10,504 nt of DNA from Sporosarcina sp. (GTDB lineage: Bacteria > Bacillota > Bacilli > Bacillales_A > Planococcaceae): assembly GCA_029263945.1 (NCBI GenBank), contig JARIDM010000230.1, forward strand, positions 1 to 10,504. Direction: 5' to 3'. A model generated the notes under the pieces. That model was given only the letters and a program-made list of their open reading frames with translations, was not told the origin of the DNA and ran no database searches. The first letter of the stretch is position 1, and each line of letters begins with the position of its first letter. This document shows, piece after piece, positions 1 through 6,786 of the stretch. The position numbers were made by a program, and so were the translations under genes.

Positions 1-1
1 G

Positions 2-241
2 TATGAAGAACAATTACAAGCGATCATTGAATCGAATAACATGGATTGGCGGCATATCATTAAAATAAGGAGAGACAGTGTTTATTTAACACTTCAGGCT
101 GTGCAAACAGCCATGTTGCACAATGGAAGTGCCGCTTATTTAAAGGTGAGTCCTTCTGCGAGAAGGTTACGTGAAGCCTACTTTTATGCTAATCTAACAC
201 CGACAGTAAAACATCTAGAGAAAGTGTTAATTTCGTTATAA
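2..241 (+). CDS. 3' end of a probable acyl-CoA dehydrogenase-family gene (5' truncated by the window)
   Basis: The frame is open from base 2 to a TAA at 239-241 and gives 79 C-terminal residues. An internal ATG at 41 is not a start, because the frame reads through it from the window edge. The run NGSAAYLKVSPSARRLREAY followed by FYANLTPTVKHLEKVL resembles the last helices of acyl-CoA dehydrogenases, where a Gly/Ser-Ala-rich helix precedes a P-x-x-R-R-x-R-E-A segment that packs near the flavin. These enzymes are cytosolic FAD proteins that introduce an alpha-beta double bond into acyl-CoA or acyl-ACP thioesters. The catalytic base and most of the FAD site lie outside the window, so substrate and subfamily cannot be given. 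Tandem terminators follow. The family call is an inference from a short tail. Confidence 0.55.
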   Translation, partial: YEEQLQAIIESNNMDWRHIIKIRRDSVYLTLQAVQTAMLHNGSAAYLKVSPSARRLREAYFYANLTPTVKHLEKVLISL

Positions 242-246
242 ACTAT

Positions 247-291
247 ATCCCTCCTTCCCTTTGTTTCATTAAGGAAGGGGGGATTTCTTTT
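247..291 (+). terminator. Rho-independent terminator of the acyl-CoA dehydrogenase-like gene
   Basis: ATCCCTCCTTCC (247-258) pairs with GGAAGGGGGGAT (273-284) as a 12-bp stem with one G-U pair, followed by TTCTTTT. It starts six bases after the stop codon. Confidence 0.85.
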
Positions 292-312
292 CGGGTCAAT
301 TTGGTTGAGTTC

Positions 313-355
313 GCTAGAAAAAGGAGATAGAAGTCTCTCTTCTCTAGCATTTTTT
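313..355 (+). terminator. Second, imperfect hairpin with U-tract (tandem or back-up terminator)
   Basis: The arms GCTAGAAAAAGGAGA (313-327) and TCTCTCTTCTCTAGC (334-348) pair with two mismatches and one G-U, and are followed by a run of six T. No gene lies between this and the stronger terminator at 247-291, so it is probably a second terminator of the same transcript. The AAAGGAGA in its left arm looks like a ribosome binding site, but no start codon follows it. Confidence 0.55.
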
Positions 356-384
356 GTTTGAAAGCATGGAATCCGTAAGAAGGT

Positions 385-413
385 TTGAAGTTTAGCGAGA
401 GCTCACGTATGAT
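385..413 (+). promoter_or_regulatory. Sigma-A-type promoter for the 575 gene
   Basis: TTGAAG (385-390), a 17-base spacer and TATGAT (408-413) form a near-consensus promoter. Transcription would start near 420 and leave a 5' leader of about 155 nt before the ATG at 575. The leader contains a 45-codon open frame (435-572) with no ribosome binding site. Otherwise I see only a short AGAGC/GCTCT hairpin in it and no known riboswitch. Confidence 0.65.
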
Positions 414-574
414 ATAGTTATATGATTATTCAAAATGTTCTATCGGTACTTTATCCGTATTTATTATGACTGTTTCACTTTTTCAGAGCCTCTCGCTCTT
501 CCGCTAATGGGGCAAATCACTAATAAACTCAGTTCTTCAAAAGAGCCAAATTTGGATATAGGGGGCGTGTAAAT

Positions 575-1270
575 ATGGCAGAGAAGAAAGGATTTAATAA
601 AAGGTTACTCTTATTAGACTTGATATTTTATGCAGCATTGCCTTACATTCTATGGAACTTTGGCAAAGAACCTTTAGGGGATTACGCAGCCATGCTGATT
701 TCAACGATTCCAGGATTTATTTATACCTGTTATCGATTTATCACGGAGAAACAATTCAACATAGCCGGAATATTCATCATCGGCTCATTGGCAATAGGGA
801 CCGCCGTAAATCTACTTTCAGGAACAGCAGAGCAAATGATATGGAATGGCATATATTTAAGTCTATTTTATGTCGTGATTTACTTTATTGCTTTCGTTAT
901 TAAGCGCCCTTTTTCCTTATACTTTGCAGTTGACTTTGCATATTTACAAGGCTATGCACGAGAAGACAGTACAGTCTTATTTTTTCAAAAAGGAATTTTT
1001 AAATGGTTTCAATTCATTCAGGTGATTTATGTGTTCAGAGGTCTGTTTATGGTAAGTCTGACCGTATTTCTATTGAATAAATATGGCGTGGATGGATATG
1101 GGGAAATGTTAATCTATAAACAAATTGCCAGCTGGGTTTTCTGGATTTTGACTATGGGGATGTTCATTTATATTAATATTCCAGTAAAAAGATTTTTTGC
1201 TGAGCAAGAAGATAGCCAAAAAGATATAAATAATCTTCCCTCTATTGAGGAAGCCATTAAAATACAGTAA
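575..1270 (+). CDS. VC0807-like multi-pass integral membrane protein (231 aa)
   Basis: This is a hydrophobic protein with about six predicted membrane helices, at residues 11-28, 36-56, 62-79, 92-109, 147-168 and 183-202. A basic start (MAEKKGFNKR) and a charged C-terminal tail (204-231) suggest a cytoplasmic N-terminus. The first third (LIFYAALPYILWNFGKEPLG, then DYAAMLISTIPGFIY) resembles proteins annotated as the VC0807 family, distantly related to septation-protein-A-like membrane proteins. I recall this from family resemblance and did not search. No catalytic motif is visible and the family has no firm biochemical function. The start is set by GGGGG at 561-565, ten bases upstream. The next gene begins 86 bp downstream with its own strong ribosome binding site and no terminator between, so the two are probably co-transcribed from the promoter at 385-413. 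Confidence 0.75.
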   Translation: MAEKKGFNKRLLLLDLIFYAALPYILWNFGKEPLGDYAAMLISTIPGFIYTCYRFITEKQFNIAGIFIIGSLAIGTAVNLLSGTAEQMIWNGIYLSLFYVVIYFIAFVIKRPFSLYFAVDFAYLQGYAREDSTVLFFQKGIFKWFQFIQVIYVFRGLFMVSLTVFLLNKYGVDGYGEMLIYKQIASWVFWILTMGMFIYINIPVKRFFAEQEDSQKDINNLPSIEEAIKIQ

Positions 1271-1356
1271 CTAGCTTCTCGCGAAACAACTTATGTGAAT
1301 AAATATAATCGTTCCGATCGTCAAGTAAACTTGTAGAAAGTAGCGGAGGTGTCAAA

Positions 1357-1659
1357 ATGCATAAGGATGAAATGTTGAAACTTGCCCAAACTCAGAAATT
1401 AGATGAAGGCCGTAAGTATAGTAACGATTTTGCGTTAGGAGCTGTTGGAGCATTTGCTTTTATAGCGATCATTCTTATGATTGTCTATAAAATTATCATC
1501 AGTGAGCATTATAGTGATTTACTTGGCTTATTAATAGGGATGGTTGGTGCTTTTTGCTACGGAAAATTTGTTTTAACTTCAAGAAAGTATTGGTTATTTG
1601 TAGCAGTTATTCTATTCCTAGGAGCAGGCATGATTTTTATAGAAATGCCTGGATTATAA
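1357..1659 (+). CDS. Small three-helix membrane protein, DUF6442-like (100 aa)
   Basis: A 25-residue hydrophilic N-terminus (MHKDEMLKLAQTQKLDEGRK) is followed by three membrane helices at about 28-48, 53-73 and 78-96. A short charged head containing a K-x-D-E-G segment and then three helices resembles the DUF6442 proteins of Firmicutes, which often sit beside small regulators. That assignment is by eye and moderate. Function is unknown. GGAGGT (1345-1350) lies six bases before the ATG and fixes the start. A TATAAT at 1304-1309 upstream has no convincing -35 element, so a dedicated promoter is uncertain and read-through from the 575 gene is likely. The 72-codon frame overlapping its 3' end in another phase is a shadow. 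Confidence 0.75.
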   Translation: MHKDEMLKLAQTQKLDEGRKYSNDFALGAVGAFAFIAIILMIVYKIIISEHYSDLLGLLIGMVGAFCYGKFVLTSRKYWLFVAVILFLGAGMIFIEMPGL

Positions 1660-1786
1660 AGTTGCAATTGGCAGCAGTCCGTTTGATCGGGTTAATCAGC
1701 GAACGGATCATGACTTTGCTGCGCGTGGCTTATTCTGGACAAACTTGGATGGTTGCCTATTTGAAATTATAACCGATCAATGTTAA
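1643..1786 (+). pseudogene. Possible gene fragment in the gap between the DUF6442-like gene and the four-helix protein
   Basis: Just past the DUF6442-like gene, a frame entered after a stop at 1640-1642 stays open to a TAA at 1784-1786. It reads VAIGSSPFDRVNQRTDHD, FAARGLF and WTNLDGCLFEIITDQC. The composition is protein-like, and the F-W-T-N-x-D-G-C-L-F-E-I-x-T-D end resembles the last strand of glyoxalase/ring-cleavage dioxygenase (VOC) proteins, commonly F-x-D-P-x-G-x-L-x-E-I-A-T-D. There is no start codon, no ribosome binding site and no N-terminal half. It could be a remnant of a deleted gene or chance. The VOC comparison is tentative. Confidence 0.3.
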
Positions 1787-1791
1787 CAATG

Positions 1792-1820
1792 TTTAAAAGA
1801 AGCTAGTATTTCATTATGCT
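1792..1820 (+). promoter_or_regulatory. Weak sigma-A-like promoter for the four-helix membrane protein
   Basis: TTTAAA (1792-1797), a 17-base spacer and TATGCT (1815-1820) match the consensus at four of six positions each. An imperfect inverted repeat with CTAG ends (1803-1822) overlaps the -10 element and could be an operator. Both are weak calls. Confidence 0.35.
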
Positions 1821-1856
1821 AGATTGTGGGGGAAGTCAATTAAAGGAGAGAGCAGA

Positions 1857-2318
1857 ATGAAACAACACCTAAAAGGGATTGCGATGGCCAGTATATACGG
1901 GTTAATCGGGGGCTGTGTCTTAACTTTCTTATTCAAATGGACTGAGTCTGTGACTGGTGAGAAAGTATACATTTTCCTGCTCAATGTAGATTACATACCG
2001 ATCATAGGAAATATAGCATTTCCTGAGTGGATTGAAGTATCCTTCCATTTAATTGTCTCGATTGCAGTCGCACTTGGATTTTATATAATGTATCAGTTGC
2101 GACCACATTGGAAAAACCGTGCCATCGTGATTTGTATGGTTGTAAGCGTCGTAATTGGAATTGCTTTGTTTCCGACAACGGCATTGTCTGATAGAACCCC
2201 TGCGCTTACGAATATGATTGCACTTTTCTACTGGCTCGTAGGTCATGCGATTTTTGGGACGGTGTTGGGAATCTTCTTCAAGTTTGAAAAAAGATCGTTT
2301 CATCAGTTCAAAATTTAA
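1857..2318 (+). CDS. Four-helix integral membrane protein of unknown function (153 aa)
   Basis: I chose the ATG at 1857 over an in-frame TTG at 1824, because AAAGGAGAG (1842-1850) sits at the correct distance and the 11 extra residues would encode that site. The protein has four predicted membrane helices at about 9-27, 60-80, 88-106 and 120-141. A short outside loop holds ESVTGEKVY, and an F-P-T-T-A-L-S-D-R-T-P motif (105-115) lies between helices 3 and 4. Short basic segments (RPHWKNR, KFEKR) favour a cytoplasmic 2-3 loop and C-terminus. I do not recognise the family. Four helices with a G-L-I-G-G motif in the first recall small YagU/YqhR-type membrane proteins, but not closely enough to name it. 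It ends in a terminator shared with the convergent GGDEF gene. Confidence 0.7.
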   Translation: MKQHLKGIAMASIYGLIGGCVLTFLFKWTESVTGEKVYIFLLNVDYIPIIGNIAFPEWIEVSFHLIVSIAVALGFYIMYQLRPHWKNRAIVICMVVSVVIGIALFPTTALSDRTPALTNMIALFYWLVGHAIFGTVLGIFFKFEKRSFHQFKI

Positions 2319-2354
2319 AAAAGCACATCGGCTTTACAAAGCCGACGTGCTTTT
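2319..2354. terminator. Bidirectional terminator between convergent genes
   Basis: AAAAGCAC-A-TCGGCTT (2319-2334) pairs with AAGCCGA-C-GTGCTTTT (2339-2354), leaving one A/C mismatch and a four-base loop. A-tracts and T-tracts flank both sides, so it can work in both directions. The stop codon of the minus-strand GGDEF gene (2353-2355) lies on the edge of the hairpin. Confidence 0.85.
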
Positions 2355-3762
2355 ATTGAATCATATGAATACGGTTTTTACCGCCTCGTTTGGCCTGGTA
2401 TAATGCAATATCCGCTTCGTGAAACAAAGCGGTAAAAGAAGTCACTTGGCCATCGTGGTTATCTGCAACGCCTAAACTGACGGTCACCGGAATAAGGTTG
2501 CCATTTTTCATAATCGTAAGTTCACTCACAGCTTCCATGAGTTGTTCTGCTTTTTTTCTAGTTTGTTCCATTGTGATGTCGTTTAGAATAATTGCAAACT
2601 CATCTCCGCCGAAACGACCCATCAAGTCACCGCTTCGAATGAGCTTTTGGCACGCATGGGCAACTTCTTTAATTACTTCATCTCCAAACATATGTCCATA
2701 CGTATCATTCAATCCTTTTAAATTATCAAGGTCAAGCGCAATACAGCTGATTTTTTCACCTGTTATATAAGCTTTTTCAAGCATTTCATTTGCGGTAGTT
2801 TCTATATAGCTACGATTATAAAGACCAGTTAGATAATCTTGATTTGCTCTTCGTTCCATTCCCGCAAGGTCATGCTTTACTTCTAACCGCATTGCGGTCA
2901 TCGTAATTTCCTGTTGTCGCAAGTCATCTAAAATAGCAATGTAGTCTTTTTGAGCTTTAAATCCTAGATGAACGTCTTCCATGAGTTCACAAATACTGCA
3001 TCTTTTTTCTAAGATTCCTTTTAATAGGTTCTTATCCTGATAACTTTCGGCCAACTCTTTTGCAATCGTCAACGCATCATAAGCTTCCATGTATCTTTTT
3101 TCTTTGATTAAATAGCGTCCATACAAGTCTGCTACTTGTGTTTTTTCACGAATAAAAGAATCCAGTATAGGGTCAAGTCGTAGTGCATCTACTAAAGAAG
3201 AGGCTTGTGCCATGTCATTTAAACCGATATAGGCATTTGCAAGGTTTAACTTTACCCGAAATTCTAAGATAGGTGTTCTTGGTTCTTGTTTTTTAGCCAT
3301 CTCTAACCCTTTTTTTGCATGTATGAGTGCTTCTTCAAAAAGTTCTTCTGTCGCAAGAACGGAGCTATAGTTGCTGTAAGCATTGCTCACAATGTTGTAT
3401 TTTCCTAGAGATAAGCCTAACTTCATGGCTTTTTGTAAAGTTGACTTGGCTTTTATGTAATCTTTATTGTGCTCATGAAGTAGAAATAGGATGTTATAGC
3501 CATTCAATTGATCAGCCGCATCGCCATGATCTACGCAATATTCGAGATGTTTATCCATACAGTGAAAGGCTTCTTCGATTTCTCCAATGTTGTAATAAGC
3601 TGCTGCCTTATTAATCAGTGCAGTTAATATGGATTTGTAATCGTTTGCAGCGTAGCCTTTTTCTTGTAGTATAAAACAAGCTTCAATCGTTTCTTTATAC
3701 TTTCCTTCTAAACGTAATTGGGAAACTCGCTGCTGCAATTCGATTAAATTTAGTGATTCCAT
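2353..3762 (-). CDS. Soluble TPR-GGDEF diguanylate cyclase (469 aa)
   Basis: This protein should make cyclic di-GMP from two GTP in the cytoplasm. Residues 1-280 are helical pairs of TPR type with recurrent A/G-x-x-Y and E-E-A-hydrophobic spacing (for example 51-70, 127-152, 171-190 and 223-240). A linker helix (about 280-305) leads to a GGDEF domain at 308-469. Visible motifs are DYLTGLYNR (309-317), the metal-binding LDLDN (343-347), LNDTYGH (351-357), GGDEF (385-389) and the C-terminal ADIALYQAKRGGKNR. An RSGD at 376-379, five residues before GGDEF, is an intact inhibitory I-site, implying product feedback. There are no membrane helices, no signal peptide and no EAL domain. The TPR array probably senses a protein or peptide partner. 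The start is supported by AGGAGT eight bases upstream (3769-3774 on the minus strand). Only a weak promoter was found upstream. Confidence 0.92.
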   Translation of the reverse strand: MESLNLIELQQRVSQLRLEGKYKETIEACFILQEKGYAANDYKSILTALINKAAAYYNIGEIEEAFHCMDKHLEYCVDHGDAADQLNGYNILFLLHEHNKDYIKAKSTLQKAMKLGLSLGKYNIVSNAYSNYSSVLATEELFEEALIHAKKGLEMAKKQEPRTPILEFRVKLNLANAYIGLNDMAQASSLVDALRLDPILDSFIREKTQVADLYGRYLIKEKRYMEAYDALTIAKELAESYQDKNLLKGILEKRCSICELMEDVHLGFKAQKDYIAILDDLRQQEITMTAMRLEVKHDLAGMERRANQDYLTGLYNRSYIETTANEMLEKAYITGEKISCIALDLDNLKGLNDTYGHMFGDEVIKEVAHACQKLIRSGDLMGRFGGDEFAIILNDITMEQTRKKAEQLMEAVSELTIMKNGNLIPVTVSLGVADNHDGQVTSFTALFHEADIALYQAKRGGKNRIHMIQ

Positions 3763-3901
3763 AGTCCCACTCCTAATGGTTAAATGTACGCAAAATCAGT
3801 AGAAATAGCTGTTTTTTACTGGTAAATATTTACTCTAATCGTAACATAAAAATGTAATTTGAGGTATAAAAAGTTTATTGAATTCAAAAATAGGACTTAT
3901 T

Positions 3902-3930
3902 GGTTATACAATTTCGAGAGGGGGTATAAT
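3902..3930 (+). promoter_or_regulatory. Promoter of the DUF4256 gene, sigma-B-like or sigma-A
   Basis: TATAAT (3925-3930) lies 38 bp before the ATG, and TTGGTT (3900-3905) is 19 bases upstream, which is long for sigma-A. The same DNA reads GGTTAT (3902-3907), 14 bases, GGGTAT (3922-3927). That fits the general-stress sigma-B pattern (GTTTAA, 12-15 bases, GGGTAT) with a perfect -10 and a partial -35. Confidence 0.5.
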
Positions 3931-3968
3931 TGTGTATACATTAACAAGAAAAGAGAGGAAGAATACAA

Positions 3969-4541
3969 ATGGCGAATACGAAAGAACCTAACGTGTTACC
4001 AACAAATGAGCGAGAAGAATTATTCGAGATACTGAAAGAACGCTTTGAACAACATATGCACCGTCATCCAGGCTTAGAATGGACACCTATCCAAGAGAAG
4101 TTGTTGCAGCATCCTGAGAAGATGTGGTCGCTGTTTGAAATGGAGAGAACGGGTGGAGAACCAGATGTGGTCGGCGTGGACAAAACGCAGGGGGCCTATA
4201 TTTTCTATGATTGTTCTGCTGAGAGTCCCGCGGGTCGAAGAAGTGTCTGTTATGATGAGGAAGCTTTAGCATCACGGAAGAAGAATAAGCCAGCGCATAG
4301 TGCATGTGGTATGGCTCTGGACATGGGCATTGAGCTATTAGACGAAGAACAATACCGTTATTTACAACAACTAGCGTGTGTCGATCAAAAAACGTCTAGT
4401 TGGATTAAAACACCCACGGAAATCCGGAAACTAAAAGGCGCGCTGTTCTGCGATTATAGATATGAAACGGTTTTTGTTTATCACAACGGAGTGGAGTCCT
4501 ATTATGCGGCTAGGGGATTTCGTGGTTCATTACTTGTTTAA
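3969..4541 (+). CDS. DUF4256 domain-containing protein (190 aa)
   Basis: The whole protein is one DUF4256 domain, a soluble cytoplasmic family of unknown biochemical function common in Bacilli. Hallmarks are RFEQHMHRHPGLEW (25-38), EKMWSLFEMERTGGEPDVVG (50-69), the strongly conserved IFYDCSAESPAGRRSVCYD (78-96), MGIELLDEEQYRYLQ (119-133), KTSSWIKTPTEIRKLKGALF (141-160) and VFVYHNGVESYYAARGFRGS (168-187). Length is normal and nothing looks broken. Concentrated polar and aromatic residues (D-C-S-A-E-S, R-R-S-x-C-Y-D, Y-H-N-G-x-x-S-Y-Y-A-A-R-G-F-R-G) look like a binding or catalytic site, but no reaction is established. AGAGAGGA (3952-3959) precedes the ATG. It is divergent from the GGDEF gene with a 206-bp gap and appears monocistronic. 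I saw no strong terminator after it. Confidence 0.9.
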   Translation: MANTKEPNVLPTNEREELFEILKERFEQHMHRHPGLEWTPIQEKLLQHPEKMWSLFEMERTGGEPDVVGVDKTQGAYIFYDCSAESPAGRRSVCYDEEALASRKKNKPAHSACGMALDMGIELLDEEQYRYLQQLACVDQKTSSWIKTPTEIRKLKGALFCDYRYETVFVYHNGVESYYAARGFRGSLLV

Positions 4542-4557
4542 AATTGAAGTAGCCTAA

Positions 4558-4857
4558 GAACTGGGCTCATTAAAATATATTTCAAGCTTGTCGGAAAGTT
4601 TATTAGCGACATTAAAAATACCAGATGCTTATGTTAATGAAATTGCGCTTACGGAAATAATTCTTTAGGCCCAGGGTTACCTATCATTATCAAAAAATCA
4701 TACGAAATATCAAAGATGTTCCAAAGCGTTTAAACAAATGACGGTGATGTTGACCGTTATTTTTGCGTTATTCATATAGATTCAAGCCATTAATGCACTT
4801 ATTTTATTGGTACTTGTCTTTGGCGTTTTTGTTGCCTTTATGGTGATGGTCCAGTAA
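4558..4857 (+). pseudogene. Decayed small membrane-protein reading frame with two in-frame TAG codons
   Basis: One phase from 4558 to the TAA at 4855-4857 is interrupted only by TAG at 4666-4668 and 4777-4779, fewer stops than expected in about 100 non-coding codons here. It reads LLATLKIPDAYVNEIALTE, stop, then AQGYLSLSKNHTKYQ, then MTVMLTVIFALFI, stop, then IQAINALILLVLVFGVFVAF and MVMVQ. The last two parts look like a pair of membrane helices, so a small two-helix protein may have been lost. No start codon with a ribosome binding site precedes it. A G-Y-x-x-L-S-K motif before two helices faintly recalls DUF3784-type proteins, but this is speculative. It lies between the DUF4256 gene and the paralogue pair. 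Confidence 0.35.
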
Positions 4858-4921
4858 TTTCAAAAGCTTAAACCTTCACAAGGAAAGATATAGCAGAGCA
4901 CTCAACCGATGAATCGACTCG

Positions 4922-5042
4922 TTACAAACACCTATATGAAAAGCCTCTTACTTTATACGCATAGTCCAACTCAAGAGGCTATGTTAAAATATGGTTAATT
5001 GTAAATTGAAAAACCGAAAAGGTATAGGTGATCGATTTGTCA
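4922..5042 (+). repeat. Leader repeat, copy 1 (upstream of paralogue A)
   Basis: This shares four blocks with 6787-6908 at almost identical spacing: TTACAAACACCTA at 4922, CTCTTACTT at 4945, CTATGTTAA at 4979 and AGGTGATC at 5026, followed by one variable base and ATTTGT. The blocks are offset by 1865 bases in the first three cases and 1866 in the last. The intervening sequence has diverged, so the blocks are probably functional rather than recent. A perfect 8-bp inverted repeat, AGCCTCTT (4942-4949) and AAGAGGCT (4973-4980), is specific to this copy. No convincing -35/-10 pair fits both copies. Confidence 0.7.
5026..5033 (+). promoter_or_regulatory. Ribosome binding site deciding the TTG start of paralogue A
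   Basis: AGGTGATC matches the 3' part of the ideal AGGAGGTGATC sequence over eight bases, and TTG follows at 5037. The same site and TTG are conserved before paralogue B. An in-frame GTG (5028-5030) lies inside the site. It could start translation instead, using AAAAGG (5017-5022). Confidence 0.65.
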
Positions 5043-6731
5043 AAAAAGGAATTGCGCGAAATTTTGAAAGATGTGCAGAGTGAGAAAGCCGAAGTAAGAT
5101 TTTTTTCGCTGCAGCGTCTCTATAATATCCAAGAAGACTATGATTATCAGGAGACTGAAGAGATTGATGTCCACCTTGATGTGATGAAAGACTTTATAAA
5201 AGTAGCTGCATCACAATTTCCAACACCTGTTGATGTATGGGATAATCCGTCTTATGGTCTGATTGACTATGTCTGTTATTTCGATTTAAAAGAACTTGTT
5301 GAACCACTCATTATACATTTCGATGCATTTAGTTTGAAAGCAAAAGAAAGGGTAATTGTGCATTTGTTGTCACTGGGAGACGCGTCAGTATTTTCTGTTC
5401 TAGAAGAGAAGATATTGGCTTTGATGAATGACAAGGATTTTGAAATCCCAGCAAATCACATAAGTGAATTTCCTGAAATTACGAGAAGAATCATTAGTCG
5501 AGCAGCGCCTCAGTTGCATATAGATCATTTTAGATATTCTTTTTACAATTTGGTCGTTGCATGTAATCGTTCTGGACATGGAGAGGGACTAGAAAAAGAC
5601 CTGATTCTACCAATTCTTATGAGAGATTATGAAACTGAAAAACAAGCGTACTTAGCCTATGACGCTAACTATTCAACCAAGCTTGTTTATACAGAGTGGC
5701 AAGAAAAATATATGAGGATCCGGCGACAATTACTTTTGTTCATTTCTTTAATGGAATTTTATTGTACGCCTGAAATTGAGCGTGAAGTCACTGAAGCTTT
5801 AGACTTTAATGATCCCCTTGTTAAGACAGAAGCACTATCTGTTTCTATTTCGCGTAAATTACCTTATGAAAAGCGTGATATTCTGGAATGTGCAAAGCAT
5901 ATTGAAAGTGCAGAAGTGCTTTATTGGAAATTACAATCTAAAAATGCACTGCATCTATATCCAAAAACAATCGATTTGGAACCTCAATTAGGTAAAACGA
6001 GAATGTTTTATGCAGTTCTTAAACATGTAACAGGTGAAGTCGATTACACTGCTTTTCATGAAAACATAGAAGTAATTCAAGAAATCAGTGTGCTCAATGC
6101 AATTGAACAAGAAGGTTTCTATTATTTATGTAAGTTTGATAACCACGGGGAAACGTATGTAGGATGGAGTGGTGTTTTCGAGCGAACAGATGGAAAAGAA
6201 ATTGTAGCTGACATAGATTTTTCTTTTACCGAATTTATTCATTATGATTCAATGACGATTGAAGAACATGAAGAGTGCTTTGGTGATCACTTATACGATA
6301 GGCAAGACGATTTTACTGAACTTCCATTTGTTTCAAGCGCTCCTAAAGTTGGCGCGTTTTATTGGGTGATTCTTTTTATAGGGATGGCATTATCTGTTAA
6401 GTACTTAGAAGAGTCACTATTTGATCTTTTCATGATTCCTTTCTATATCATTATAGGATCTTTACTTGTACATGAGTACATCAATACTAAAAAAGATAGC
6501 GTTCTCATAACGGGTACACGTGTCATTAAAAGAAAAAATCGTTTAGAAACGTCTATATCCATTGCAGACATTACAAAAGTACGTCGTAATTGGAATTATA
6601 TTCTGATATACGATAAGCAAAATCAACTGGCCATGAAGATCCCGAAAAGTTGGATTGAATATAATCGGTTTGACTATCTTCTCAGAAGACTCACTGCTCA
6701 TCTTAAGCATCGACCGTCAATTCAGTCTTAA
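5037..6731 (+). CDS. Uncharacterised HEAT-like/two-TM/PH-like membrane protein, paralogue A (564 aa)
   Basis: I do not recognise this family. Residues about 1-300 are helical and look like a HEAT-type solenoid, with motifs WDNPSY (68-73), NRSG (177-180), ISLMEFY (236-242) and FNDPL (257-261). A beta-rich region (about 312-430) contains RMFYA (322-326) and TYVGWSG (373-379). Two membrane helices follow at about 439-455 and 463-480. The C-terminal 75 residues (DSVLITGTRVIKRK to KIPKSW) have the strand pattern and I-P-K end of bacterial PH/YcxB-like domains. The large N-terminal part and the C-terminal domain should lie on the same side of the membrane, probably the cytoplasm, as there is no signal peptide. 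Starting at the GTG at 5028 would add three residues. A terminator follows, so it is its own transcription unit. Paralogue B has the same architecture and highly similar motifs throughout. Function is unknown, and domain names are inferred by eye. Confidence 0.8.
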   Translation: MSKKELREILKDVQSEKAEVRFFSLQRLYNIQEDYDYQETEEIDVHLDVMKDFIKVAASQFPTPVDVWDNPSYGLIDYVCYFDLKELVEPLIIHFDAFSLKAKERVIVHLLSLGDASVFSVLEEKILALMNDKDFEIPANHISEFPEITRRIISRAAPQLHIDHFRYSFYNLVVACNRSGHGEGLEKDLILPILMRDYETEKQAYLAYDANYSTKLVYTEWQEKYMRIRRQLLLFISLMEFYCTPEIEREVTEALDFNDPLVKTEALSVSISRKLPYEKRDILECAKHIESAEVLYWKLQSKNALHLYPKTIDLEPQLGKTRMFYAVLKHVTGEVDYTAFHENIEVIQEISVLNAIEQEGFYYLCKFDNHGETYVGWSGVFERTDGKEIVADIDFSFTEFIHYDSMTIEEHEECFGDHLYDRQDDFTELPFVSSAPKVGAFYWVILFIGMALSVKYLEESLFDLFMIPFYIIIGSLLVHEYINTKKDSVLITGTRVIKRKNRLETSISIADITKVRRNWNYILIYDKQNQLAMKIPKSWIEYNRFDYLLRRLTAHLKHRPSIQS

Positions 6732-6738
6732 ACGAACG

Positions 6739-6775
6739 ATCTCGTCTGCTTCGTGTAAAGTAGACGAGATTTTTT
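6739..6775 (+). terminator. Rho-independent terminator after paralogue A
   Basis: ATCTCGTCTGCT (6739-6750) pairs with AGTAGACGAGAT (6759-6770), a 12-bp stem with one G-U pair and an eight-base loop, followed by TTTTT. It begins eight bases after the stop and ends before the second leader repeat. Confidence 0.9.
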
Positions 6776-6786
6776 GTTATATGTCA

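Noticed and set aside
435..572. 45-codon frame in the leader of the VC0807-like gene
   Set aside because: There is no Shine-Dalgarno sequence before its ATG and no recognisable domain. Kept only as a note on the long leader.
1304..1309. TATAAT upstream of the DUF6442-like gene as a dedicated promoter
   Set aside because: No acceptable -35 hexamer 16-18 bases upstream and no extended -10.
1554..1772. 72-codon plus-strand frame overlapping the DUF6442-like gene
   Set aside because: It has no ribosome binding site and half of it is out of phase within a well-supported gene. The other phase (1643-1786) looks more protein-like.
4561..4674. CTGGGC/GCCCAG inverted repeat about 100 bp apart, considered as mobile-element ends
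   Set aside because: Only six bases, no target-site duplication and no transposase. Expected by chance.
4909..4998. 29-codon frame starting MNRLVTNTYMKSLL in leader copy 1
   Set aside because: It has no ribosome binding site, and the equivalent reading frame is not preserved in leader copy 2.
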